DNA of 64,000 bases from Amycolatopsis arida (GCF_900115565.1 NZ_FOWW01000003.1:124001-188000); one strand, 5' to 3'; positions 35,535-44,339 are shown, counted from the first letter of the stretch. Made by a program: numbers and translations. Notes: generated by a model from the letters alone, not told the origin.

Positions 35535-36713
35535 TCACCAGGTCACGGGCAGCTCGCTCAGCCCGCCAGCGAGCACGTCGTTACGGAGGGCCAGCTCGGT
35601 GATCGGCACGGCCAGCCGCATGTCCGGGAACCGCGTGACGAGTTGGGCGAACACCGCGCACAGCTCCATCCGGGCCAGCGGTGCCCCGATGCAGTACCGG
35701 ATGCCGTGCCCGAAGGCGAGGTGCGCGGCGGCCGGGCGGGTGACGTCGACCCGGTCGGGATCGGTGAACACGGCAGGGTCGTGGTTGGCGGCCCCGAGGT
35801 CGAGCAGGATCAGGTCGCCGGCGCGGATCGGAACACCGCGGACCTCCAGGTCGGTGCGCGCGTAGCGGGGGACCCCGCCACCGCCCTTGCGCGCCGTCCG
35901 CAGGAGCTCCTCGACCGCGTTGGGGACGAGGTCGGGGTCGCGCCGCAGCGCCTCCCACTGGTCCGGATTGGTCAGCAGGGCGAGCGTGCCGAGACCGATC
36001 TTCACCACGGTGGTCTCGTGGCCGGCGAACAGCAGCGTCATGGCGAGCATGGCCCCCTCGTCGTCGCCGACGTCCTCCGTCGCGCAGATCCGCGACATCA
36101 CGTCGTCGCCGGGGTCACGCCGCTTGCTGACCACCAGCTGCCTGCCGTAGTCGAGCAGAGCGGCAAGGCCCTGCTCGGAGTGGGCACGGTCGCGCACGTC
36201 GGCGGCGGCCTGGGTCCAGCCGCGGAACCGGTCGCGGTCGGCGTGGGGCACGCCGAGGAGCTCGCAGATCACCAGGATCGGCAGCGGCAGCGCGAGTTTC
36301 TCGTGCAGGTCGGCGGGTGGCGTGCCGGCGGCCAGCGCGTCGAGCAGTTCCGTTGTCAGTGCGTCGACGCGGGGCCGCAGCGCCCGCAGGTGCTTGGCGG
36401 AGAAGTGCGGCTGGAGCAGGGCGCGCATGCGGGCGTGGTCGGCGTGCTCGGTGGCGAAGTCGCCCACCGGCCCACCGAACAGCACCGACTCGCTCAGTCG
36501 CGCCGCGGTCTCCGGTCTGGGATGTGACCGGCCGAGGCGGTCGTCGGACAGCAGCCGGCGGGCCTCCGCGTAGTCGGTGACCAGCCACGCCTCGTCGCCG
36601 ACGGAGGTGTGAATCTTGTGTACCGGGCCGGCGTCCTGGAGCGCGCGCAGGATGGGCGAGACTGCCAGTGGGTGGGGTTGGTCGAACGGGAGCCGGGGCA
36701 TGGTGCTGGTCAT
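35535..36713 (-). CDS. Cytochrome P450 (CYP105/107-like class)
   Basis: 392 residues from ATG 36713, chosen because GGAGG lies 6 bases upstream (ATG 36719 and the 36746 start read into the operator). I-helix AGHETT (~231), K-helix ExxR in VEELLRTAR, heme loop FGHGIRYCIGAPLARMELC with Cys ~340. Soluble actinobacterial P450; uses separate ferredoxin and reductase (none nearby). Odd: the stretch RTARKGGGGVPRYART has four glycines where substrate-contact residues usually sit. Divergent from the TetR gene. Confidence 0.92.
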   Translation of the reverse strand: MTSTMPRLPFDQPHPLAVSPILRALQDAGPVHKIHTSVGDEAWLVTDYAEARRLLSDDRLGRSHPRPETAARLSESVLFGGPVGDFATEHADHARMRALLQPHFSAKHLRALRPRVDALTTELLDALAAGTPPADLHEKLALPLPILVICELLGVPHADRDRFRGWTQAAADVRDRAHSEQGLAALLDYGRQLVVSKRRDPGDDVMSRICATEDVGDDEGAMLAMTLLFAGHETTVVKIGLGTLALLTNPDQWEALRRDPDLVPNAVEELLRTARKGGGGVPRYARTDLEVRGVPIRAGDLILLDLGAANHDPAVFTDPDRVDVTRPAAAHLAFGHGIRYCIGAPLARMELCAVFAQLVTRFPDMRLAVPITELALRNDVLAGGLSELPVTW

Positions 36714-36730
36714 GACCATCCTCCAAGTTA

Positions 36731-36775
36731 AATCTATCTTGTACAAATTATCCTAAACGATAGGGTGTCGCACTC
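36731..36775. promoter_or_regulatory. AT-rich divergent operator between P450 and TetR genes
   Basis: Contains the perfect palindrome TTGTACAA (36739-36746) and outer CTATC (36734-36738)/GATAG (36769-36773) arms in a very AT-rich patch, placed 18-60 bp from both starts. Classic position for a TetR operator controlling itself and the P450. Confidence 0.6.
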
Positions 36776-36798
36776 GAGAGGGACAAGAGGGAGGCTGG

Positions 36799-37401
36799 AT
36801 GGCCACGGACCACCCGCCGGGTGGGAGCCGGCGGCTGCCGCGCGCCGAGCGGCGGGAGCAGATCCTCGACGCGGCCACCCGCGCGTTCGCGCGGAGCGGG
36901 TTCGCCGGCACGGGGCTGGACGAGGTGGCCGCGGAGGCCGGGGTCACGCACGTGATCCTGTACCGGCACTTCGCGTCGAAGGCGGAGCTGTACCGGGCGG
37001 TGCTCGACCGGGCGTGTGCCCGGCTCGAAGAGTCCGTGGGGTTCGGCGACTACGACGAGCGCGCGCTGCCCGCCCTGCTCCGCGCCGCGGCGGCCGACTC
37101 GGAGGGGTTCCGCTTGCTGTTCCGGCACGCGGCACGGGAGCCGAAGTTCCGGGACGTCATCGACTCGCTGCGGGCGGCCTCGACCGAGATCGCGGCCAGA
37201 GAGCTCGCCGCCCGGATCCCCGCCGGCCCGTGGCGCGACTGGGCGGCGCGACTGGTGCCGACGGTCGCCCTCGAGGCGTTGATCGCCTGGCTCGACACCG
37301 GCCAACCCGACCCCGACACGGCCGCCGACCACATCGGGCAGGCCGTCGAGGGCGTGCTACAGGCGGCGGAGACGGCGAGCGGGCCACCACCCGAGGGGTG
37401 A
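36799..37401 (+). CDS. TetR-family repressor
   Basis: 200 residues from ATG 36799 (GAGGGAGG upstream). N-terminal HTH RREQILDAATRAFARSGFAGTGLDEVAAEAGVTHVILYRHFASKAELYRAVLDRA; the recognition helix (THVILYRHF) is well formed. The C-terminal ligand domain (~75-190) is helical. Divergent from the P450 and likely its repressor through the AT-rich operator between them. Ligand unknown. Confidence 0.9.
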   Translation: MATDHPPGGSRRLPRAERREQILDAATRAFARSGFAGTGLDEVAAEAGVTHVILYRHFASKAELYRAVLDRACARLEESVGFGDYDERALPALLRAAAADSEGFRLLFRHAAREPKFRDVIDSLRAASTEIAARELAARIPAGPWRDWAARLVPTVALEALIAWLDTGQPDPDTAADHIGQAVEGVLQAAETASGPPPEG

Positions 37402-37540
37402 CCATGCCGTGCGGTGATCGTCCACAACAGAGCAAAACGTCCTGGCTCCAACCAGCCTGGTTGCCACCGACCACTAGTCCGAAATAGACTGCTGTTCGCT
37501 GAACAGTCCCCCTCGACGAGCGCAGGATCAGCGCAAAATC
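37402..37540. other. Intergenic, leads into element B
   Basis: No gene. GCTGTTCGCTGAACAG at 37491-37506 is a near-perfect inverted repeat (CTGTTCGCTGAACAG); otherwise nothing recognised. Confidence 0.45.
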
Positions 37541-37559
37541 TTCGCCAGCCTCCCCAGTA

Positions 37560-37680
37560 CATCCCCCACCCGATCCCGGGGGCCGGCCCCGCTTCCAGTC
37601 TACCGGGGGCAGGGGTGCGTGGGACGCTTCGGCGAAATCTGTGGATGGCTGAACGCGATGTGGACAAGTCGGCGAGTCCG
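37560..37680 (+). repeat. Intergenic element copy B with two DnaA-box-like sites
   Basis: TTCCAGTCTACCGG near 37594-37606, GCGAAATCTGTGGAT (ending 37646), TGTGGATGG (37640-37648) and TGTGGACAA (37659-37667, reversed perfect TTGTCCACA), boxes 19 bp apart start to start. The best-preserved copy together with A. Confidence 0.65.
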
Positions 37681-37927
37681 GCACTCTCACAGCCGGTTCG
37701 CGTCGTAGTGGTGCGCTATGCGCGGCGGCCCGACCGAGTGGCGAGAGTGGGCGGACCTGCGCGGCCGCGGCGAGCCGGCGGCCAGGTAAGGCCGGGCCGC
37801 AGCTCCTGAACGCCCTCGTGGGCAGTGCGTGTGAGGCCGGCCACGGGTGACCAGCGCGGCTGAGTGGGCCTGGTGAACGAAACCCAGACCGCCGGGGCCC
37901 ACGAATCGTGAGGCACGCCTGGTCCAC

Positions 37928-38100
37928 GCGCGTTCCGCCTCGGCGACCTCCCGCTCGGCGCCGGCCACGAGCAGCGACTTGCCCGCCCTCCGCACACCTC
38001 ACATCCCCGAACCCGGGCGACGTGCCACGCCACGCACGACCCTCGACTCGCGCTACACCCGCTCCGCGGCGCGTTCCGCCTCGGCGACCTCCCGCTCGGC
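37928..38100 (-). repeat. 32-bp exact direct repeat copying a gene end
   Basis: 37928-37959 and 38069-38100 are identical (start GCGCGTTCCGCCTCGGCGAC). The second lies inside the 3' end of the gene at 38053 and encodes AEREVAEAER; the first, 141 bp beyond, is read in the same minus sense as AEREVAEAER again. The stretch 37681-38052 is otherwise gene-free and probably a decayed duplicate of that gene end. Confidence 0.65.
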
Positions 38101-39084
38101 CCGGTCGAACTCGGCACGCGCCAACGCCGTGGCCTTGCGGGCCTGCTCCTCCGCGCGCTCGGCGTCCCGCAACCGGCGGTGCGCCTCCCCGCGGGCGGCC
38201 CTCGCCTCGCGCACACGCTTGCGGGCGGCCGCCTGCTCCTCCCTCCGGCGCGCCGCCTCGGCCCGCTCGCGCCGGGCGGCCTCCGCGCGCTCCCTGGCCG
38301 CCTCCGCCCGCCGTTCCCGCTCGGCCGCGGCACGCTCGGCCCTCTCCCGCTCTGCCTTCGACCGCTCTGCCTTCGACCGCTCAGTCTTCGACCGCTCGGC
38401 CTCGGCCCTGGCTCGCTCCGTCTCGGCCTTCCCGGCCTTCGCGGCCTTCCCACGCTCCCGTTCCTCGGCCTTGACGCGCATGGCGGCCGAGCGCCCATCC
38501 CTGGCCGGTCGAGCGGCCTTCTCACCGGTCGGCTTCGCCCGGTCCGCGCGGGCGGGCTTCTCCCGACCGCGACCGGCCGGCGGCGCGACCCCGGCCGACG
38601 ACAACCACTGCTCCGAGAGCACGTCACCCGGGCGCACCGCCGAGCTCAACCGCCCTGCCGCCAGCTCCTCGGCCACCTCCGGATCACCGAGCGCCGCGTC
38701 CAGCGTCTCGCCGACCTCCTGGGCCACCGCGTCGCTCACCCCCACCCCGCGTTCGCGGCCCACCTGCCGTACCCGCGCGGTCAACGCCCGCACCAGCTCG
38801 TGCCGTTGCCGGGACAGCGCCCGCAGCTCGTCCCCGGCCAGCTCGGCGTGCGCGCGCCGCAACGCCGCCCCCAGCTCACCGAGCCGCCCGACCTCGCCGG
38901 CCCGCGCCCTGGCCAGTTGGTTCAGCAGCCACGCCGCGGTGGTCGGCTTGCGCAACCCGTGGATCCGGGTCGCCAGCTGCCGGTCCCCGGCCGCTCGTGC
39001 CTGCTTCGCGCGCTCGTCCCGCAGCTCGGTGAACTCGTCGCGCGCGGCGGCGTACAGCTCATCGACCACCGAGTCGAAGTCCAT
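38053..39084 (-). CDS. Coiled-coil protein with conserved actinobacterial N-domain
   Basis: 343 residues from ATG 39084. Residues 1-150 (DFDSVVDELYAAARDEFTELRDERAKQARAAGDRQLATRIHGLRKPTTAAWLLNQLAR...SRQRHELVRALTARVRQV) are a helical domain seen in many actinobacterial hypothetical proteins. Residues ~195-343 are an Arg/Glu/Ala coiled-coil with repeats ERSKTERSKAERSKAERERAER. No membrane segment. Function unknown; a scaffold or nucleoid role is speculative. The repeated RSKAE triplets make slippage likely. Confidence 0.75.
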   Translation of the reverse strand: MDFDSVVDELYAAARDEFTELRDERAKQARAAGDRQLATRIHGLRKPTTAAWLLNQLARARAGEVGRLGELGAALRRAHAELAGDELRALSRQRHELVRALTARVRQVGRERGVGVSDAVAQEVGETLDAALGDPEVAEELAAGRLSSAVRPGDVLSEQWLSSAGVAPPAGRGREKPARADRAKPTGEKAARPARDGRSAAMRVKAEERERGKAAKAGKAETERARAEAERSKTERSKAERSKAERERAERAAAERERRAEAARERAEAARRERAEAARRREEQAAARKRVREARAARGEAHRRLRDAERAEEQARKATALARAEFDRAEREVAEAERAAERV

Positions 39085-39100
39085 GCGGCTCAGCTAAACA

Positions 39101-39739
39101 TCAGCGTGCCTCGGCGGCCAGCCGTACACCCAGTCCGATCAGGACGGTGGCGGTGATCCGGTCCAACCAGCGGCGCACCCGCTCGCGCAACAGCAACCGG
39201 CGCGCCCGCTGGGCCGCCCACACGATCACCGGCAGCCAGAGCAGCCCCGCCGCCAGGTGGATCGCCACCAGCAACGCGCCCCACGCCGCCGAGCCGGGCC
39301 CCGCGGGGAGGAACTGCGGCAACAGGCTCATGTAGAACACGCCGACCTTGGGGTTGAGCAGGTTGGTCACCAAGCCCGCCCGCCACGCTGGCCACCATCC
39401 GGCCCGCCCCTCCGGCGCCACCAGTTCGGCCGGCTCGGTCGGCCGGTTCCGCGGCAACGTCCGCCACAGCGCGGACGCGCCGAGCCAGACCAGGTAGACC
39501 GCCCCCGCGATGCGCACGACGTGGTACGCCAACTCGGAGGCGGTGAGCAGCGCGGCGAGGCCGGCGAGGCTCGCCGTTCCCCAGACCAGGCACCCGAGCG
39601 TGATGCCCAGCACCGCGGCCAGGCCGACGCGCCGCCCGCCGAACAGCGCCTGGCGCAGCACGATCATCGTGTCGAGTCCTGGTGTCAGCACGCCCAGCAG
39701 GGCGACGACCGTGAATCCGAGTACCCCAGTGGTGGTCAC
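39101..39739 (-). CDS. LysE-family amino-acid exporter
   Basis: 212 residues from GTG 39739. Six predicted transmembrane helices. The N-terminus GFTVVALLGVLTPGLDTMIVLRQALFGGRRVGLAAVLGITLGCLVWG matches LysE/RhtB translocators (the P-G-P-x-x-x motif appears as TPGLDT). Exports basic or neutral amino acids in characterised members. The stop lies 16 bp beyond the coiled-coil gene start, same strand. Confidence 0.9.
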   Translation of the reverse strand: MTTTGVLGFTVVALLGVLTPGLDTMIVLRQALFGGRRVGLAAVLGITLGCLVWGTASLAGLAALLTASELAYHVVRIAGAVYLVWLGASALWRTLPRNRPTEPAELVAPEGRAGWWPAWRAGLVTNLLNPKVGVFYMSLLPQFLPAGPGSAAWGALLVAIHLAAGLLWLPVIVWAAQRARRLLLRERVRRWLDRITATVLIGLGVRLAAEAR

Positions 39740-39772
39740 GCGCTCATCACAGCACAGGTCGGGCCCGCCGGG

Positions 39773-40288
39773 CTACAACTCGGCGAACGGCGCGGGGTAG
39801 GCGAACGGACCGCGGATCTCCGGCCGGTACGCGCCGAGCGTGCGGACCTGGAACGCCTCCGCCCACTCCGGGGCCGGTGGGACGATTCCGTACTCGGTGG
39901 CGGGCCGGAACCCGAAGCGCGGGTAATAGCCGGGATGACCGAGCAGCGCCACCAGCGGTTCGCCGAGCGCGTCGGCCGCGCCGAGCACGGCGTGCATCAG
40001 CGCCTGCCCCACGCCGCGACCCTGCCACGCCGGGCGCACGCCCAGCGGCCCCAGCGCGAGCGCCGGCTCGCCCCCGACGGCCGCTTGGGTACAGACGACG
40101 TGGCCGACCACCCCGCCGTCCGGGCCGGTGGCCACGAGCGAGAGCGCGGGAAGCCACGCGTCGTCGGTTCGTAGCGCCTCGACGAGGCCCACCTCCACCG
40201 GGATCTCGCCGCCCCCACGAGCGAACGCCTCGGCATGGACGACCGCGATGTCAGCGGCGTCGGCGGGACCCTCACGACGAACGATCAC
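39773..40288 (-). CDS. GNAT-family N-acetyltransferase
   Basis: 171 residues from GTG 40288 (MIVRREGPADAADIAVVHAEAF); the frame to 40402 runs through a palindromic site and is rejected. ALALGPLGVRPAWQGRGVGQALMHAVLGAADALGEPLVALLGHPGYYPRFGFRP is the acetyl-CoA motif A plus B with the R/Q-G-x-G-x-G/A loop; it belongs to the YhbS-like subgroup. Substrate unknown. Divergent from hpaB with a 125-bp gap. Confidence 0.9.
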   Translation of the reverse strand: MIVRREGPADAADIAVVHAEAFARGGGEIPVEVGLVEALRTDDAWLPALSLVATGPDGGVVGHVVCTQAAVGGEPALALGPLGVRPAWQGRGVGQALMHAVLGAADALGEPLVALLGHPGYYPRFGFRPATEYGIVPPAPEWAEAFQVRTLGAYRPEIRGPFAYPAPFAEL

Positions 40289-40296
40289 ACCGCACA

Positions 40297-40316
40297 CGAT
40301 CACCGCTGCGTGATCG
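40297..40316. promoter_or_regulatory. Inverted repeat CGATCAC-N6-GTGATCG
   Basis: Perfect 7-bp arms (40297-40303, 40310-40316) 9 bp upstream of the acetyltransferase start and 98 bp from hpaB. Typical operator geometry; regulator unknown. Confidence 0.5.
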
Positions 40317-40413
40317 ACATCGCAACCGAGTTTCCGCGGCGGCCGAGTTTGCCCCACGTGCCCCGACGCGCGGGTAACGTGCGCATGAATGTGGAGTCGC
40401 AAAGGAGCAGAAA

Positions 40414-41940
40414 GTGACGGCCCAGCGAGAGCAACGGAGTACGCGCCCGCTCACCGGTGAGGAGTACGTCGAGAGCCTGCGCGACGGTCGTGAGGTGTTC
40501 ATCTACGGCGATCGGGTGACGGACGTGACCACCCATCCGGCGTTCCGCAACGCCGTCCGGATGACCGCCCGCCTCTACGACTCACTGCACGACCCGGACC
40601 GTCGCGGGAAGCTCACCGCGCCGGTCGACACCGACGCCGACGGCGTCACCCACTCGTTCTTCCGGACGCCCCGCTCGGCGGCCGACCTGCGAGCGGACCG
40701 GGACGCGATCGTCGAGTGGGCCCGGATGAGCTATGGGTGGCTGGGCCGGAGCCCGGACTACAAGGCGGCGTTCCTCGGCACGCTGGGCGCCAACTCGGAG
40801 TTCTACGCGCCCTTCGCCGACAACGCCCGCCGCTGGTACGCGGAGTCGCAGGAGAAGGTCCTCTACTGGAACCACGCGATCGTGCACCCGCCGGTGGACC
40901 GCGACCGCAGCCCCGACGAGGTGCGCGACGTCCACATCCACGTCGAGGAGGAACGCGACGACGGGCTGATCGTGTCCGGCGCGAAGGTCGTGGCCACCGG
41001 CTCGGCGATCACCCACTACAACTTCATCGCGCACTACGGCCTTCCCATCAAGAGGAAGGAGTTCGCGCTGGTCTGCACGGTGCCGATGAACGCGCCCGGC
41101 ATGAAGCTGATCTGTCGGAACTCCTACGCGAGCGTGGCCGACGCGACCGCGACTCCCTTCGACTATCCGCTGTCGTCGCGGTTCGACGAGAACGACACCA
41201 TCTTCATCCTCGACCGGGTGAAGATCCCGTGGGAGAACGTCTTCATCTACGGCGACCCGGAGAAGGCGAGCAGCTTCTTCCCCGCGTCGGGGTTCCTGCA
41301 CCGGTTCACCTTCCACGGCGTCGCCCGGTTGGCGGTGAAGCTGGACTTCCTCGCCGGGCTGCTGCTGAAGGGCGTCGAGGTCACCGGCACGAAGGACTTC
41401 CGTGGCGTGCAGGGCAGGGTCGGCGAGGTGATCGGCTGGCGCAACCTGTTCTGGGGACTGTCCGACGCGATGGCCGCCACGCCGAGCGAGTGGAAGGACG
41501 GCGCGGTACTGCCCAATCTGGACTACGGGCTGGCGTACCGCTGGTTCATGACCGTGGGATACCCGCGGGTGCGGGAGATCATCCTGCAGGACATCGGCAG
41601 CGGGCTGATCTACGTGCCCTCCTCCGCGGCGGACTTCCGGTCGCCCGAGATCCGGCCCTACCTCGACCGGTACGTGCGCGGCTCGGGTGGGTACGACTCG
41701 GTGGAGCGGGTCAAGCTGATGAAGCTCATCTGGGACTCGATCGGCAGCGAGTTCGGCGGGCGGCACGAGCTGTACGAGCGGAACTACGCGGGCAACCACG
41801 AGGCGGTCCGGCTGGAGATGCTGGCGGCGGCGCAGATGGCCGGCACCACCGACGCGATGAAGGGCTTCGCCGAGCAGTGCATGGCCGAGTACGACCTCGA
41901 CGGCTGGACCGCGCCCGACCTGCTCAGCGGACCGGAGTAA
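40414..41940 (+). CDS. hpaB: 4-hydroxyphenylacetate 3-hydroxylase, oxygenase component (HpaB type)
   Basis: 508 residues from GTG 40414 with AAAGGAG upstream. FADH2-dependent two-component aromatic hydroxylase: [63 protein letters not shown] and the active-site [31 protein letters not shown] are characteristic. The ortho-hydroxylation of 4-hydroxyphenylacetate or a similar phenol needs reduced flavin from an HpaC-type reductase; none lies in the window. Monocistronic and terminator-bounded. Confidence 0.92.
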   Translation: MTAQREQRSTRPLTGEEYVESLRDGREVFIYGDRVTDVTTHPAFRNAVRMTARLYDSLHDPDRRGKLTAPVDTDADGVTHSFFRTPRSAADLRADRDAIVEWARMSYGWLGRSPDYKAAFLGTLGANSEFYAPFADNARRWYAESQEKVLYWNHAIVHPPVDRDRSPDEVRDVHIHVEEERDDGLIVSGAKVVATGSAITHYNFIAHYGLPIKRKEFALVCTVPMNAPGMKLICRNSYASVADATATPFDYPLSSRFDENDTIFILDRVKIPWENVFIYGDPEKASSFFPASGFLHRFTFHGVARLAVKLDFLAGLLLKGVEVTGTKDFRGVQGRVGEVIGWRNLFWGLSDAMAATPSEWKDGAVLPNLDYGLAYRWFMTVGYPRVREIILQDIGSGLIYVPSSAADFRSPEIRPYLDRYVRGSGGYDSVERVKLMKLIWDSIGSEFGGRHELYERNYAGNHEAVRLEMLAAAQMAGTTDAMKGFAEQCMAEYDLDGWTAPDLLSGPE

Positions 41941-41946
41941 GGGCGC

Positions 41947-41980
41947 GGCGGGCGGCCGGGCCCCTTCCCGACCGCCCGCC
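41947..41980. terminator. Bidirectional terminator between hpaB and the chitosanase
   Basis: 14-bp stem with one mismatch (41947-41960 with 41967-41980), loop CCCCTT, 7 bp after the hpaB stop and 11 bp before the convergent chitosanase stop. Confidence 0.75.
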
Positions 41981-41990
41981 GACGTCCCGG

Positions 41991-43127
41991 CTACCTGCCC
42001 GACTGCAGGGCCTTCCAGGTGTTCGGGCCGACGATGCCGTCCGCGGCCAACCCGCGCGACGACTGGTACTGCTTGACCGCGGCCGTCGTCTTCGGCCCGA
42101 ACAGACCGTCCACGTTCAACCCCGCACCGACCGCGGCGTTCAGCGACCGCTGCACCCGCACCACCGCGTCACCACTCGACCCGTCCTGCACCTGCGGCGT
42201 GCCACCCCGCGACAACAACGCCGTCCACGTGCGCGAATCCACCGACCCCGACGCCGGCAGACCCACCTTCACCTGGAACTGCTTCACCGCGGCGACCGTC
42301 GCCTCGTCCAGCGTGCCGGTCGGGTCGCCCTCACCGGTGCCGTGCCCGGCCGCGCGCAGCAGGCACTGCGCGGCGGTGACCTGGTTGCCGGTCGCGCCGG
42401 CGTCGAGCGTGCCGTAGCTGGTGAAGTTGAGCCGCACGCTCAGGCAGCCCTTGCGGCCGGCCACCAGGTCGGCGGCCGCCTGCTCGCCCTTGCGCACGGC
42501 GTCGGCGTGGTTCTCAATCGGGTTCGCCTTCACCTCGGGGAACACGATGTAGTCCACGACCTTGCCGGACACCCCGCCGCTCCTCGGGTCGGGGTTGATG
42601 CCGAGCGCCTTGGCCAGCGCGTAGGAGCCCTCGCCGATCGCGTCCTTCGGGCCGCGGTCGCCGACCACCGCGTAGACGACCCTGCCCTGGTAGACCACGG
42701 CCGCCACCGTCCCACCGGTGATGTTGGACCGGAAGTGGTCCCAGATCGAGCTGCTGATCGGCACCACCACGAACGGCAGCTTCTCGGCGTTGAGCGGCTT
42801 GCCGTCCGACTGCGGCCAGGCCGTTCCCGACTGCCACCAGGGATCGGTGCTCGGGTTGCACTTCGGGGTGCGCTGGCCGTCGCAGTCGATGGTCATCCCG
42901 GACCGCCAGTGGACGGCGTTTCCGGTGGCGCACACCGGAACCGTCCTCGTGCCGCCGGAGCGTTCGGCGTACCTGCCGCTGGAGATCTGCTTCGTGCAGT
43001 CCTTCACCGCGGTGCTGAGCTGGCTGCCGGTGGGGGGTTCGGCCGCCGAGGCCGGGGCCGTGGACAGCGCGGTCGCGCCACCCGCGAGCAGCAGTCCGAC
43101 CGCCAGTTTCACCAATGTCGCGCGCAT
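41991..43127 (-). CDS. Secreted GH75-type chitosanase with two peptidoglycan-binding domains
   Basis: 378 residues from ATG 43127 (GAGGAAG just upstream; a GTG at 43139 overlapping the previous stop is an alternative). Signal peptide to ~30. Residues ~45-225 match glycoside hydrolase family 75 (SGMTIDCDGQRTPKC; GDRGPKDAIGEGS carrying the catalytic Asp/Glu pair). Residues ~235-305 and ~308-378 are PG_binding_1 repeats; the second is DNA-identical to the one in the neighbouring gene over 282 bp. Hydrolyses chitosan or a wall polymer outside the cell (inferred). Confidence 0.8.
   Translation of the reverse strand: MRATLVKLAVGLLLAGGATALSTAPASAAEPPTGSQLSTAVKDCTKQISSGRYAERSGGTRTVPVCATGNAVHWRSGMTIDCDGQRTPKCNPSTDPWWQSGTAWPQSDGKPLNAEKLPFVVVPISSSIWDHFRSNITGGTVAAVVYQGRVVYAVVGDRGPKDAIGEGSYALAKALGINPDPRSGGVSGKVVDYIVFPEVKANPIENHADAVRKGEQAAADLVAGRKGCLSVRLNFTSYGTLDAGATGNQVTAAQCLLRAAGHGTGEGDPTGTLDEATVAAVKQFQVKVGLPASGSVDSRTWTALLSRGGTPQVQDGSSGDAVVRVQRSLNAAVGAGLNVDGLFGPKTTAAVKQYQSSRGLAADGIVGPNTWKALQSGR
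42003..42284 (-). repeat. 282-bp exact duplicate, copy 1
   Basis: Base-for-base identical to 43148-43429 by line-by-line reading. It encodes the C-terminal peptidoglycan-binding domain of the chitosanase. Flanking sequence outside the segment differs at once on both sides. Confidence 0.9.
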
Positions 43128-43135
43128 CTGCTTCC

Positions 43136-44179
43136 TCACTTCCCGGCCTGCAGGGCCTTCCAGGTGTTCGGGCCGACGATGCCGTCCGCGGCCAACCCGC
43201 GCGACGACTGGTACTGCTTGACCGCGGCCGTCGTCTTCGGCCCGAACAGACCGTCCACGTTCAACCCCGCACCGACCGCGGCGTTCAGCGACCGCTGCAC
43301 CCGCACCACCGCGTCACCACTCGACCCGTCCTGCACCTGCGGCGTGCCACCCCGCGACAACAACGCCGTCCACGTGCGCGAATCCACCGACCCCGACGCC
43401 GGCAGACCCACCTTCACCTGGAACTGCTTGGTGGCGTTGGCGGTGGTCTCGTCGAACGTTCCGCTGGGGCCGTCGGCGCCGGTGTTGAATCCGGCGCTGG
43501 TGAGCAGGCACTGCGCGGCCTTGACGAGTTCACCGGTCGCCCCCTGGTCGAGCTTGGGGTACCGCAGGTGGTTCTCGTTCACCACGGCGCAGGTCCTGGC
43601 GTCGCCCTCGATGACGTTCTTGTAGCGGATGGCCTGGAACCGGGACGTACGGCTGGCCGACCAGGTGCGCTCCGAGGCGACGGTGCCCGTCCGGTACTGC
43701 TCGCGCACGACGGCCTGGGTCTTCGCGGAGTCGGCCCAGCGGACGAACAGCGCGACGTGCTGGGTGCCGCCGCTCTGGTGCAGGAACAGGGCGTCGCCGG
43801 GCAACAGGTCGGCCTTGCTGATCCTGGTCGCGACCTCCATGAGGTTGCCGGTCCACCGGGAGTCCCTCAGGCCCCAGGACATGGAGACGAAGCCCGAGCA
43901 GTCCTGGCGGTAGCGGCCGTACTGGTTGGTGTGGAAGCTGGACTGGCTGTAGGGCACCCGCTCGTCGATCCAGCTCTTGGACCGCTTGAGGATGTCCGCC
44001 CTGGTGAGCTTCAGGTTCGTGGTGGGGTGGCCGGCGGTCTGCGCCTGGTCCTGACTGGTCTCGATCGTCGCCGTCGCGGCGCCGGACGTCGCGGTCGTCG
44101 CGGTCGCCGCCGTGGGCATCGCCACCAGCACGGCCAGCGCCGCGCTGGCGACCAGGGATGATCTGACACTGACACGCAT
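43136..44179 (-). CDS. Secreted NlpC/P60-like peptidase with two peptidoglycan-binding domains
   Basis: 347 residues from ATG 44179. Signal peptide MRVSVRSSLVASAALAVLVA; NlpC/P60-like (amidase_6-like) core with Cys94 in YRQDCSGFVSMSW and His141 in GTQHVALFV; the later part (residues ~210-347) contains two PG_binding_1 repeats ending identically to the chitosanase. Cleaves wall peptides in the envelope (inferred). Its stop overlaps the alternative GTG start of the chitosanase, so the two form an operon. Upstream TATAAT box and ~125-nt leader. Confidence 0.85.
   Translation of the reverse strand: MRVSVRSSLVASAALAVLVAMPTAATATTATSGAATATIETSQDQAQTAGHPTTNLKLTRADILKRSKSWIDERVPYSQSSFHTNQYGRYRQDCSGFVSMSWGLRDSRWTGNLMEVATRISKADLLPGDALFLHQSGGTQHVALFVRWADSAKTQAVVREQYRTGTVASERTWSASRTSRFQAIRYKNVIEGDARTCAVVNENHLRYPKLDQGATGELVKAAQCLLTSAGFNTGADGPSGTFDETTANATKQFQVKVGLPASGSVDSRTWTALLSRGGTPQVQDGSSGDAVVRVQRSLNAAVGAGLNVDGLFGPKTTAAVKQYQSSRGLAADGIVGPNTWKALQAGK
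43148..43429 (-). repeat. 282-bp exact duplicate, copy 2
   Basis: Second copy of the segment at 42003-42284, 1,145 bp apart in the same orientation. It covers the C-terminal peptidoglycan-binding domain of the NlpC/P60 gene. Confidence 0.9.
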
Positions 44180-44208
44180 CGCTGCTTCTCCATGTTCGGC
44201 CGAATCGA

Positions 44209-44316
44209 TGCGTTATCTGTACCGCAGAAAATGACCCCGACCGGCGAACGGCGGGGAAAATAAATACCGCCAACACGAGTGCCAGCGGCCGGCCGCCGAG
44301 GTTGGGAAAAATTATA
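44209..44316 (-). promoter_or_regulatory. Promoter and structured leader of the NlpC/P60-chitosanase operon
   Basis: A perfect TATAAT lies on the minus strand at 44316-44311; no good -35 is seen. The predicted leader to the ATG at 44179 is ~125 nt, unusually AT-rich for this genome, with a CCCCG...CGGGG stem around 44240-44260. Long leaders precede riboswitch-controlled wall hydrolases, but I find no ydaO/c-di-AMP consensus. Confidence 0.5.
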
Positions 44317-44339
44317 GTTCTCGGCAGGTCTACCGCTGT

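Noticed and set aside
44179-44316. c-di-AMP (ydaO) riboswitch in the leader of the NlpC/P60 gene
   Set aside because: Long AT-rich leader and wall-hydrolase target fit, but the conserved GGGGUGAAUCC-type and GGAACC-type cores are absent.
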